Below are positions 1 to 4,751 of a stretch of DNA of 6,200 nt, one piece after another (the first letter of the stretch is position 1; each line of letters begins with the position of its first letter). Source of the DNA: Acutalibacter sp. Its GTDB lineage: Bacteria > Bacillota > Clostridia > Oscillospirales > Acutalibacteraceae. The notes below the pieces were generated by a model that saw only the letters and a list, made by a program, of their open reading frames with translations, made no database searches and was not told the origin of the DNA. The position numbers were made by a program, and so were the translations under genes. Location: assembly GCA_022801475.1 (NCBI GenBank), contig JAAWSH010000105.1:1-6200 (forward strand). The letters are read 5' to 3'.

Positions 1-175
1 GTGGAAAATAAAGGGAATGATTGCCTTGAAGCAGTCTATTTCAAGGAGAATGCCGCACAGTGGCCTCATGGCGAGGCGTTTCGATGCCGAAAGCGGCCTT
101 GTTGGGTCAAAAAACATGGTTCCCGATTTTTGTAAGGGAGCCCTGAATACTTCTAAAAAGGAACTGTGGAAAACA
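1..175. other. Left-edge stretch with no recognised gene, several small hairpins
   Basis: I recognise no gene here. Plus-strand frame 1 is open from the window edge to a TAA near base 135, but its 44 residues resemble nothing I know, so it could be chance or the tail of a gene starting outside the window. Four short inverted repeats lie in a row: 24-30 with 40-46 (7 bp), 63-67 with 73-77 (5 bp), 86-89 with 94-97 (4 bp), and 118-124 with 136-142 (7 bp including one G-T pair). They might belong to an untranslated or structured RNA, but none matches a known RNA family motif that I can name. Confidence 0.3.
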
Positions 176-178
176 AAG
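1..178 (+). repeat. Imperfect 13-base direct repeat, copies at 1-13 and 166-178
   Basis: GTGGAAAATAAAG at 1-13 and GTGGAAAACAAAG at 166-178 differ at one base and start 165 bases apart. The second copy runs into the terminator stem at 176. The shared core GTGGAAAAYA also occurs on the minus strand at 5690-5681, again outside genes. The core is short and A-rich, so chance is a reasonable explanation. Confidence 0.3.
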
Positions 179-205
179 CGGGGGAGCTTTTTGCCTCCCC
201 CGCTT
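176..205 (-). terminator. Rho-independent terminator of the SOD-like gene
   Basis: A perfect 11-bp stem is formed by AAGCGGGGGAG (176-186) and CTCCCCCGCTT (195-205) with an 8-base loop. Read on the minus strand, the stem is followed by TTTGTTTTCC. The structure begins 2 bases beyond the stop codon of the minus-strand gene at 208. The T-tract on the plus-strand side is poorer (CTCTATTT), so the main use is probably for the minus strand. Confidence 0.85.
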
Positions 206-207
206 CT

Positions 208-633
208 CTATTTGATCGTCCCGCGCGCTATAATTTCGCCCGCGCCGCCAGAGGGTTGGGCGGCTTCGCTCCCCGGGCCAACGAGCAGGGCTGCTGTACA
301 CCCCATCACGTCCCGTATGGTAAACCGGCTGCTAAGCGCCGCTCCCCAGGCATAGCCCCGGTTTCCCAGCAAAGTGGGAAGTTCTGCCACCAAAACCTCT
401 TCGCCCTCGCTCTCGCTATAAATACACAGCTTAAACAGGCCCTTTGGGTTCCCCTCGTTTTGCGGCAGGCCCCAAAACTCCGCCGCGGCCACCACCCCCG
501 CTGTGGTCTGGTACAGCTTCAGGGTGCCCACCAGCCGGGAATTCTCTTGCCCCCGCATGGCCGCCCAGGCGTTGGGACGGCGGGCCAGGCGCTGGGCAAA
601 AGCGGGAGTAAAACTATTGATCAATATGGTCAC
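208..633 (-). CDS. Cu/Zn superoxide dismutase-family protein lacking all metal ligands
   Basis: A 141-residue protein with the framework of the short cytoplasmic Cu/Zn SOD-family proteins found in Clostridia. Recognisable blocks are RRPNAWAAMRG (18-28), LVGTLKLYQTTAGVVAAAEFWGLP (34-57, quoted as blocks LVGTLKLYQ and GVVAAAEFWGLP), ELPTLLGNRGYAW (84-96), SRFTIRDVMG (102-111) and QPSGGAGEIIARG (126-138). Where active relatives have F-H-I-H-E-G this protein has L69-C70-I71-Y72. The zinc loop (H-Y-N-P...H-A-G-D) is collapsed to about ten residues, and the late copper-ligand His is gone. So is the Cys of I-A-C-G, which is Arg137 here. The whole protein has no histidine, so SOD activity is not expected. 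The likely start is GTG at 633: an in-frame TAA lies just upstream, and the family-like segment from F12 onward rules out Met26. The ribosome-binding site is weak and TTG at codon 4 is an alternative. There is no signal peptide. The frame is intact and a terminator follows, which argues against simple decay. Family call is from remembered sequence patterns. Confidence 0.72.
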   Translation of the reverse strand: MTILINSFTPAFAQRLARRPNAWAAMRGQENSRLVGTLKLYQTTAGVVAAAEFWGLPQNEGNPKGLFKLCIYSESEGEEVLVAELPTLLGNRGYAWGAALSSRFTIRDVMGCTAALLVGPGSEAAQPSGGAGEIIARGTIK

Positions 634-678
634 CAGCTTTCGGAGGATTTACAGTTATATATATGCGGGGGCGGCCAG

Positions 679-687
679 GGTATAGCA
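679..687 (-). promoter_or_regulatory. Possible extended -10 promoter for the SOD-like gene
   Basis: On the minus strand TGCTATACC gives a TGn extension plus a -10 element with the TATA core, about 45 bases before the GTG start. No good -35 is visible 16-18 bases upstream, so this rests on the extended -10 alone. Confidence 0.35.
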
Positions 688-755
688 CACATGTTTTCAG
701 TAAATGGGGCCAGAAACCTCTGTTGTAAAGACTTGGCAAAACCTGGGAAACCATG

Positions 756-773
756 GATACGATTCTTTGTATC
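756..773. repeat. Small inverted repeat in the divergent spacer
   Basis: GATAC (756-760) and GTATC (769-773) flank 8 bases. It sits between the SOD-like gene and the 66-residue gene, where an operator would be expected. A 5-bp arm is too short to claim a regulator site with any confidence. Confidence 0.2.
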
Positions 774-810
774 AGCAAACTTTCATCCCGGCTTCCCTAA
801 AATTTTGGCT

Positions 811-840
811 TTGCGTAATGTTCTCCTGCCCGGGCATACT
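811..840 (+). promoter_or_regulatory. Weak candidate promoter for the 66-residue protein
   Basis: TTGCGT (811-816) and CATACT (835-840) are separated by 18 bases and lie about 20 bases before the AGGAGG site. The -10 matches the consensus at four of six positions and the -35 at three. A second weak option is TTGGCA (733-738) with GATACG 17 bases on. Confidence 0.25.
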
Positions 841-874
841 ACTCCCAAAATCATTTCTTAGGAGGTCTTTCAGC

Positions 875-1075
875 ATGCCAAACCCAAAGCGCAAAATCGA
901 CTACCATGAACACCAGGAACCCTCTCAGGAATTTTTTCCTGATATTTCCAACGTAGCCTCTGTCAACGAATGCACGGGCCTGATGTATAAGGCCCCTAAA
1001 GACCCGGAAGAATGGGAGAGCTACCAGCAGCTGTCTTCTATGGCCATTCCCCGTAAAAAGCCAGAGGGACGGTAG
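875..1075 (+). CDS. Small uncharacterised protein, 66 residues
   Basis: I do not know the function of this protein. The start is chosen at ATG 875 because a perfect AGGAGG (860-865) lies 9 bases upstream; the frame stays open further upstream but has no comparable signal. The N-terminus is basic (PKRK, 4-7), the middle is acidic and polar with a short hydrophobic patch (FFPDISNV, 20-27), then the sequence N-E-C-T-G-L (31-36), and the C-terminus is a proline/lysine-rich tail (PRKKPEGR, 59-66). There is no signal peptide, no membrane segment and only one cysteine. The layout C-T-G-L, then P and acidic residues, then E-S-Y and a P-K tail recalls short hypothetical proteins I associate with Clostridia, but that memory is vague. 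A separate terminator follows, so it appears to be a single-gene transcript. Good translation signals make it likely to be real. Confidence 0.68.
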   Translation: MPNPKRKIDYHEHQEPSQEFFPDISNVASVNECTGLMYKAPKDPEEWESYQQLSSMAIPRKKPEGR

Positions 1076-1099
1076 AAGCCCGCACAAAGTCTTTCCCCA

Positions 1100-1135
1100 G
1101 GGCGCTCCTTTTTGCGGAGCGCCCCTTCCTATTTG
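1100..1135 (+). terminator. Rho-independent terminator after the 66-residue gene
   Basis: GGGCGCTCC (1100-1108) pairs perfectly with GGAGCGCCC (1116-1124) around a 7-base loop. The following CCTTCCTATTT is only moderately T-rich. It lies 25 bases after the stop codon and before the pstA promoter, so it separates the two transcripts. Confidence 0.75.
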
Positions 1136-1165
1136 CCAGTCTTCTGGAAATACCGCAAAAAACTC

Positions 1166-1194
1166 TGGCTTTTCTTCTGGTTTTATGCTACAAT
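1166..1194 (+). promoter_or_regulatory. Extended -10 promoter of the pstA-holB block
   Basis: TGCTACAAT (1186-1194) is a near-consensus TGn extended -10 (TACAAT at 1189-1194). The -35 position 17 bases upstream reads TGGCTT, a poor match that the extended -10 can offset. The leader to the ATG at 1259 is about 60 bases and holds a GC-rich palindrome (AAGGCCGGCCTT, 1203-1214). Confidence 0.7.
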
Positions 1195-1258
1195 AGTACC
1201 AGAAGGCCGGCCTTTGGCCGCAGGGCCTAGACTTCCTGAGAAAGGACGATTCCCTATT

Positions 1259-1582
1259 ATGAAACTGATTCTTGCCATAGTGAGCAACGACGACAGCGGA
1301 GCCGTGTCCTCCGCGCTGACCCGCGAGGGTTTCTCTGTAACCAAACTGGCCACCACCGGCGGCTTTCTTATGGCCGGCAACACTACCTTTATTTCCGGCG
1401 TAGAGGACGGCAAGGTGGACGAGGTCATTGGGATTATCTCAAAATACAGCAGCCGCCGCACCCAGATTGTACCCCATTCCTCTACCATGGAGGTGGGCAT
1501 GTACTCTTCCTTCCCAGTGGAGGTCACTGTGGGCGGTTCCACCATCTTTGTGCTGAACGTGGACCGCTTTGAAAAGGTATAA
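1259..1582 (+). CDS. pstA: PstA/YaaQ, cyclic di-AMP-binding PII-like signal protein
   Basis: A 107-residue protein of the PstA (YaaQ, DUF970) family, cytoplasmic PII-like trimers that bind cyclic di-AMP in Firmicutes; the downstream target is still unclear. Family hallmarks are visible: MKLILAIV at the N-terminus, then EGFSVTKLATTGGFLMAGNT (about 23-42), then GVEDGKVDEVIGII, and near the C-terminus VEVTVGGSTIFVLNVDRFEKV given here as blocks VEVTVGGSTIFVLNV and DRFEKV. The G-F-L-x-A-G-N-T-T-F segment is the conserved nucleotide-binding loop region. Length agrees with the usual 107-109 residues. The ATG at 1259 is preferred to earlier in-frame codons because AAAGGA lies upstream (1241-1246, spacing a little long at 12) and the protein starts exactly at the family's conserved N-terminus. 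It lies 9 bases before holB, so the two are surely co-transcribed. Bacillus has yaaR between them; it is missing here. Confidence 0.95.
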   Translation: MKLILAIVSNDDSGAVSSALTREGFSVTKLATTGGFLMAGNTTFISGVEDGKVDEVIGIISKYSSRRTQIVPHSSTMEVGMYSSFPVEVTVGGSTIFVLNVDRFEKV

Positions 1583-1591
1583 GAAGAGCTT

Positions 1592-2566
1592 ATGAACTTC
1601 TCCAGCTTTGCGGGCAATGATGGTGTTAAGCAGGCCTTAAGCGCCGCTTTTTCGGCAGGGCGTTTTCCCCATGCGGTGATTTTACAGGGAGAGCCTGGTA
1701 CCGGTAAACGCACCCTGGCCGCTCTACTGGGCAAAGCTTTGGTCTGCCGCAACAGGGACCAGGCTCCCTGCGGCGTGTGTCCCAGCTGCGTACGGGCCGC
1801 GGCGGGCAGCCACCCGGATCTGCGGGTGGTAGAGGGCAACGGTGTTTCCAAGGCTCTAAATGTGGACACCATACGGGCTGTTTTGGAGGACGCCTATCGG
1901 ATGCCCGATGAGTCACCTTATAATGTATACATCCTTAACATGGGGACTCGTACCCTGGACGCTGCCCAGAACAAGCTGCTGAAACTGATTGAAGAGCCCC
2001 CCCAGGGCGCGGTTTTTATTTTGATCTGCCCCAGCGCGGACTCTGTGCTGCCTACCATCCGTTCCCGAGCGCAGATCTTCCCCCTTTTGCCTCTAGAGGA
2101 AGCTGAAGCCGCCCAGTGGCTGGAACGAGAAAAGCAGGTGGACTCTGCCCGGGCCCAGGAGCTGGCCCGCCTGTGCGGGGGAAATCTGGGCAGGATGCTC
2201 GAGGAGCTGGAAAACGGCGGGGCCCGCCGGGCCTATGAAGTAGCTGTAGGTATGGTGGATGGGATGTTCTCCCCTGGGGGGCATGTCCTGCTGAAAACCG
2301 CCGCGCCTCTGCAAAAGGACCGGGCCCTATTCCGGGATGTACTAGCCCGGCTGGCACTGATCTTTCGGGACGCCTGTGTGCTGCGAAGCGGCGGAGAGAC
2401 CCTGCTGGGCGGCGCGCCCCAGGCTGCGGACCGCCTATGCGCTTTGTCCATGAAGCGTCTGGCCCATCTGCCCGCCCTGGCGGACCAGTACCGGGAGAAA
2501 CTGGAACGCAATGCCAACGGCTCTCTGCTGGTCACCTGCCTGTGCGCTGACTTGCTCTCTGGTTAA
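1592..2566 (+). CDS. holB: DNA polymerase III clamp loader, delta-prime subunit
   Basis: A 324-residue AAA+ protein matching the delta-prime subunit of the bacterial sliding-clamp loader, which helps open the beta clamp and place it on primed DNA. Seen in order: F25-P26-H27-A28 leading into a P-loop GEPGTGKRT (33-41); a four-cysteine zinc module C52, C60, C63, C66; HPDLRVV (about 74-80); the AQNKLLKLIEEPP segment (125-137); and I-R-S-R-A-Q (156-161) in the place of the S-R-C arginine-finger motif. The C-terminal half is the alpha-helical collar region. The P-loop is intact, but the Walker B position reads V-Y-I-L-N116-M-G, with Asn where an acidic residue is usual, so ATP hydrolysis is doubtful. 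The gamma/tau subunit DnaX is a less likely alternative because the protein is too short and these motifs are degenerate. Its place between pstA and ricT is the standard Firmicutes context. Confidence 0.93.
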   Translation: MNFSSFAGNDGVKQALSAAFSAGRFPHAVILQGEPGTGKRTLAALLGKALVCRNRDQAPCGVCPSCVRAAAGSHPDLRVVEGNGVSKALNVDTIRAVLEDAYRMPDESPYNVYILNMGTRTLDAAQNKLLKLIEEPPQGAVFILICPSADSVLPTIRSRAQIFPLLPLEEAEAAQWLEREKQVDSARAQELARLCGGNLGRMLEELENGGARRAYEVAVGMVDGMFSPGGHVLLKTAAPLQKDRALFRDVLARLALIFRDACVLRSGGETLLGGAPQAADRLCALSMKRLAHLPALADQYREKLERNANGSLLVTCLCADLLSG

Positions 2567-2718
2567 GGCAGGGAGAGCCAGGGGCCGTATCACACAAAAA
2601 TGGCCTGGAACCCACGACGCGTCCTGCCCAGGACCCAACGCCGTAAAAATCAGCATCATTAAAGATTCGGAACAATGGATGTACCAGCTCTATTTTTAAT
2701 TCCCATAGGAGATGAACC
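2567..2718 (+). other. 152-base gap between holB and ricT
   Basis: This gap is long for an otherwise tight block. It contains a short inverted repeat, GTCCTG (2621-2626) and CAGGAC (2629-2634), with no T-tract, so it is not a normal terminator. I find no convincing -35/-10 pair; TTTAAT at 2695-2700 resembles a -10 but has no -35 and would start transcription at the ribosome-binding site. No RNA gene was recognised. Confidence 0.4.
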
Positions 2719-3582
2719 ATGGCAGAAGTAATTGGCGTACGATTTAAAAGCACCGGCAAGGTCTACTATTTCGACCCCGGCGAAGAAAAACTTTCCAAGG
2801 GTGACATGGCGATTGTGGAGACCGCCCGAGGTGTGGAGTGCGGCGAGGTGGCCATGGAAAACCGCCAGGTACGGGACTCCTCTATTGTGCAGCCTCTGCG
2901 GCAGCTGATTCGCCGGGCCACTTCCGAGGACCTGCACCGGGTGGAAGAGAACCATAAAAAAGAGAAATCCGCCTTTAAGGCTTGTGAAAAGCGCATTGCC
3001 GCCCGGGGCCTGGAGATGAAGCTGGTAGAGGTAGAGTATACATTTGATAACAGTAAAATCCTCTTCTACTTCACCGCCGACGGCCGGGTGGATTTCCGGG
3101 AGCTGGTAAAGGACCTGGCCGGAATGTTCCGCACCCGCATAGAACTGCGGCAGATTGGCGTGCGGGACGAGGCCAAAATGCTGGGGGGCATTGGCATATG
3201 CGGCCGGCCCTTTTGCTGCGGCTCCTTTTTAGGGGGATTCCAGCCAGTCTCCATTAAAATGGCTAAGGAGCAGGGACTTTCCCTAAACCCGGTGAAGATT
3301 TCCGGGGCCTGCGGACGCCTGATGTGCTGCCTAAAATATGAGCAGGAGGCCTATCAGGACCTGCTGAAAACCACACCCAAGGTAAACGCCATTGTTTCTA
3401 CCCCAGATGGCAAGGGCGTGGTCATTGACCAAAACCTTTTGACCCGTAAGCTTACGGTCCGTCTGGATAAGGACCCCGACGCCGCGCCTAAAGTATACAC
3501 TGTGGACCAAGTAAAGCTGTTGCGGGACGGCCGGGTAAAAGTGGAGAAGCAAGAGCTGGAACAGCTGAAGGACCTGGAATAG
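2719..3582 (+). CDS. ricT: RicT/YaaT, PSP1-domain Fe-S protein of the Ric complex
   Basis: A 287-residue PSP1-domain protein. In Bacillus subtilis RicT (YaaT) works with RicA and RicF in a cytoplasmic complex that binds [4Fe-4S] clusters and FAD and stimulates mRNA maturation by RNase Y, affecting sporulation, competence and biofilm formation. The two cysteine clusters of the family are intact: C161-G-R-P-F-C166-C167 and C198-G-R-L-M-C203-C204-L-K-Y. The PSP1 core spans roughly residues 60-150, including VEYTFDNSKILFYFTADGRV (quoted as VEYTFDNSK, KILFYFTADGRV) and DFRELVKDL. The N-terminus MAEVIGVRFKSTGKVYYFDP is typical for the family, as is the overall length. ATG 2719 has AGGAGA (2707-2712) 6 bases upstream. 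No other Ric partner is encoded in this window. The tail is rich in Lys, Glu and Leu and may form a helix. Confidence 0.94.
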   Translation: MAEVIGVRFKSTGKVYYFDPGEEKLSKGDMAIVETARGVECGEVAMENRQVRDSSIVQPLRQLIRRATSEDLHRVEENHKKEKSAFKACEKRIAARGLEMKLVEVEYTFDNSKILFYFTADGRVDFRELVKDLAGMFRTRIELRQIGVRDEAKMLGGIGICGRPFCCGSFLGGFQPVSIKMAKEQGLSLNPVKISGACGRLMCCLKYEQEAYQDLLKTTPKVNAIVSTPDGKGVVIDQNLLTRKLTVRLDKDPDAAPKVYTVDQVKLLRDGRVKVEKQELEQLKDLE

Positions 3583-3640
3583 TCCAAAGTTTTCTTATTA
3601 AAGAATTATTCCCCACCGGCAAAAATAAGCTGGAAAACGG

Positions 3641-3668
3641 TTGCATTTTCCGAGAAATATGTTAAAAT
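3641..3668 (+). promoter_or_regulatory. Promoter of the ferredoxin gene
   Basis: TTGCAT (3641-3646) and TAAAAT (3663-3668) are 16 bases apart, and a TG at 3660-3661 makes an extended -10. It lies 59 bases after the ricT stop and about 30 before the ferredoxin start, giving a very short leader that carries only the GGAGG site. Confidence 0.7.
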
Positions 3669-3698
3669 AGGCTTATAAAAACCATGGAGGTGTTTCTT

Positions 3699-3869
3699 AT
3701 GCCATATACCATTAACGATGAGTGCATTGCCTGCGGCGCCTGCGCCGGCGAGTGCCCTGCCGACGCTATCTCTGAGGGCGACGGCAAGTACGTAATCGAT
3801 CCTGACAAGTGCCTGGACTGCGGCGCTTGCGCTGGTGTTTGCCCTGTGGGTGCGCCCCAGGAGGGCTAA
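3699..3869 (+). CDS. Clostridial-type 2[4Fe-4S] ferredoxin
   Basis: A 56-residue ferredoxin of the classic clostridial 8Fe-8S type, a small cytoplasmic low-potential electron carrier used with pyruvate:ferredoxin oxidoreductase, hydrogenases, Rnf and similar enzymes. Two C-x2-C-x2-C-x3-C-P motifs are complete: C9, C12, C15, C19-P20 and C38, C41, C44, C48-P49. The two halves are internally repeated (CGACAGECP and CGACAGVCP), as expected from the ancient duplication. ATG 3699 is chosen because GGAGG (3686-3690) lies 8 bases upstream; the in-frame ATG at 3684 overlaps that site and has none of its own. It has its own promoter and terminator, so it is a single-gene unit inserted in a block of information-processing genes. 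Its partner enzyme cannot be told from the context. Confidence 0.97.
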   Translation: MPYTINDECIACGACAGECPADAISEGDGKYVIDPDKCLDCGACAGVCPVGAPQEG

Positions 3870-3889
3870 GCCAAACGGCAAAGAGAAAG

Positions 3890-3925
3890 AAGCGGAGCCT
3901 GGCTGTAGCGGGTTCCGCTTTTTCT
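3890..3925 (+). terminator. Rho-independent terminator of the ferredoxin gene
   Basis: AAGCGGAGCC (3890-3899) pairs with GGTTCCGCTT (3911-3920) over 10 bp including one G-T pair, with an 11-base loop. The T-run is TTTTT (3919-3923) followed by CT. It begins 21 bases after the stop codon. Confidence 0.82.
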
Positions 3926-3953
3926 GTTGCGCAAAGGGCTCTAAAAAAGATGG

Positions 3954-3985
3954 AACCCCGCGTTCTGCGGGGTTGCCCTATTTTT
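3954..3985 (+). terminator. Second hairpin, just before the methyltransferase gene
   Basis: AACCCCGC (3954-3961) and GCGGGGTT (3967-3974) form a perfect 8-bp stem with loop GTTCT. TATTTTT follows after a 4-base gap (GCCC), so termination may be inefficient. It ends about 25 bases before the methyltransferase ribosome-binding site. It could be a back-up terminator or part of the methyltransferase leader. Confidence 0.5.
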
Positions 3986-4010
3986 CACTATGAGAGAAGG
4001 GAGGCGTGCT

Positions 4011-4751
4011 ATGCCTACTCACTGGGAGCCTTTGGGCCGAGACCTGCGGGTCTTGGTCAACGAGACCCACCGCTTTAATACCGACACGCTGCTTTTGGCC
4101 GATTTCTCCCTGCCCCGTCCCGGCTGGCGCTGCGCCGACCTGGGCACTGGCTGCGGGGTAATCCCTCTCTTGTGGTGTGCCAGAGGCCGTCCAGCCAGCG
4201 TTCTGGCAGTGGAACTGCAACCAGAAGCCGTGCGGCTGGCAGAGGACTCCGCAAGCGAAAACAGCCTTGCTGAAATTATCACAGTCCAGCAGGGAGATTT
4301 GCGGGACTATAAAAACTGTCTACCCCATCAGGCCCTGGACCTGGCCGCCTGCAATCCGCCCTATTTTTCCCCTGGCAGCGGTCTGATCCCCCAGGAGGCC
4401 GAGCGTGGCCTGGCCCGCCACGGCGGGACCCTCTCACTGGCAGAATTGGCCCAGGCTGCCCGTTATTCCCTAAAAACCGGGGGACGGCTCTGCCTCTGTC
4501 TACCTGCCCGCCGCTTGGCCGAAGCGGTGGTGGTTCTCCACCAACAGGAGCTGGAGCCAAAACGCCTGCGGCTGGTACAGGTCCGCCCAAAGAAAGCCCC
4601 TTATCTATTCCTGATGGAATGCCGCCGGGGCGGCAGGCCTGGGCTGGAAGTAGAAACTCCGTTGGTGCTTCAGACAGAAGCAGGGGATCTTTCTGCCGAA
4701 ATGGTCCGTATCTATGGAGATTACTTAGAAGGAGACGGCGCAAATGCTTGA
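4011..4751 (+). CDS. YabB/TrmN-type tRNA adenine-N6 methyltransferase
   Basis: A 246-residue class I SAM-dependent methyltransferase of the YabB/TrmN6 group; the E. coli member methylates N6 of A37 in tRNA1(Val). Visible motifs: the entry segment ETHRFNTDTLLLADF (18-32); SAM-binding motif I, DLGTGCGVIPLL (43-54); the acidic motif II residue E68 in AVELQ; and the catalytic N-P-P-Y (115-118), typical of amino-methylating enzymes acting on adenine. The C-terminal segment APYLFLMECRRGGRPG fits YabB proteins. ATG 4011 is preferred over the in-frame ATG at 3990 because AAGGGAGG (3997-4004) is 6 bases before it. The gene overlaps rsmI by 8 bases, so the two are translationally coupled RNA-modification genes. 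No clear promoter lies between the upstream hairpins and this start. The exact RNA substrate is inferred from the family. Confidence 0.88.
   Translation: MPTHWEPLGRDLRVLVNETHRFNTDTLLLADFSLPRPGWRCADLGTGCGVIPLLWCARGRPASVLAVELQPEAVRLAEDSASENSLAEIITVQQGDLRDYKNCLPHQALDLAACNPPYFSPGSGLIPQEAERGLARHGGTLSLAELAQAARYSLKTGGRLCLCLPARRLAEAVVVLHQQELEPKRLRLVQVRPKKAPYLFLMECRRGGRPGLEVETPLVLQTEAGDLSAEMVRIYGDYLEGDGANA

Noticed and set aside
165..173. DnaA-box-like site as part of a replication origin
   Set aside because: A single imperfect box with no cluster, no AT-rich unwinding region and no dnaA or dnaN nearby.
17..355. Plus-strand open frame of 112 codons at the left edge
   Set aside because: It runs through the terminator stem and antisense into the SOD-like gene, has no ribosome-binding site that fits, and its product resembles nothing known.
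663..725. Short plus-strand frame starting at ATG 663 after a GGAGG
   Set aside because: The spacing between GGAGG (642-646) and the ATG is 16 bases, too long, and the 20-residue product has no features.
166..861. Long plus-strand open frame of 231 codons
   Set aside because: It lies antisense to the SOD-like gene, begins inside a terminator and shows no domain. The minus-strand frame has the recognisable family blocks.
1183..1872. Minus-strand open frame of 229 codons
   Set aside because: It is a shadow of pstA and holB, both of which are clear family members.
2601..2660. tRNA-like look of the GC-rich stretch, including GGGTTCCA on the minus strand
   Set aside because: No acceptor stem, anticodon arm or proper T-loop can be formed.
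2675..2731. 18-codon frame overlapping the ricT start, as a possible leader peptide
   Set aside because: No ribosome-binding site precedes it and the peptide has no codon run that would suggest attenuation.
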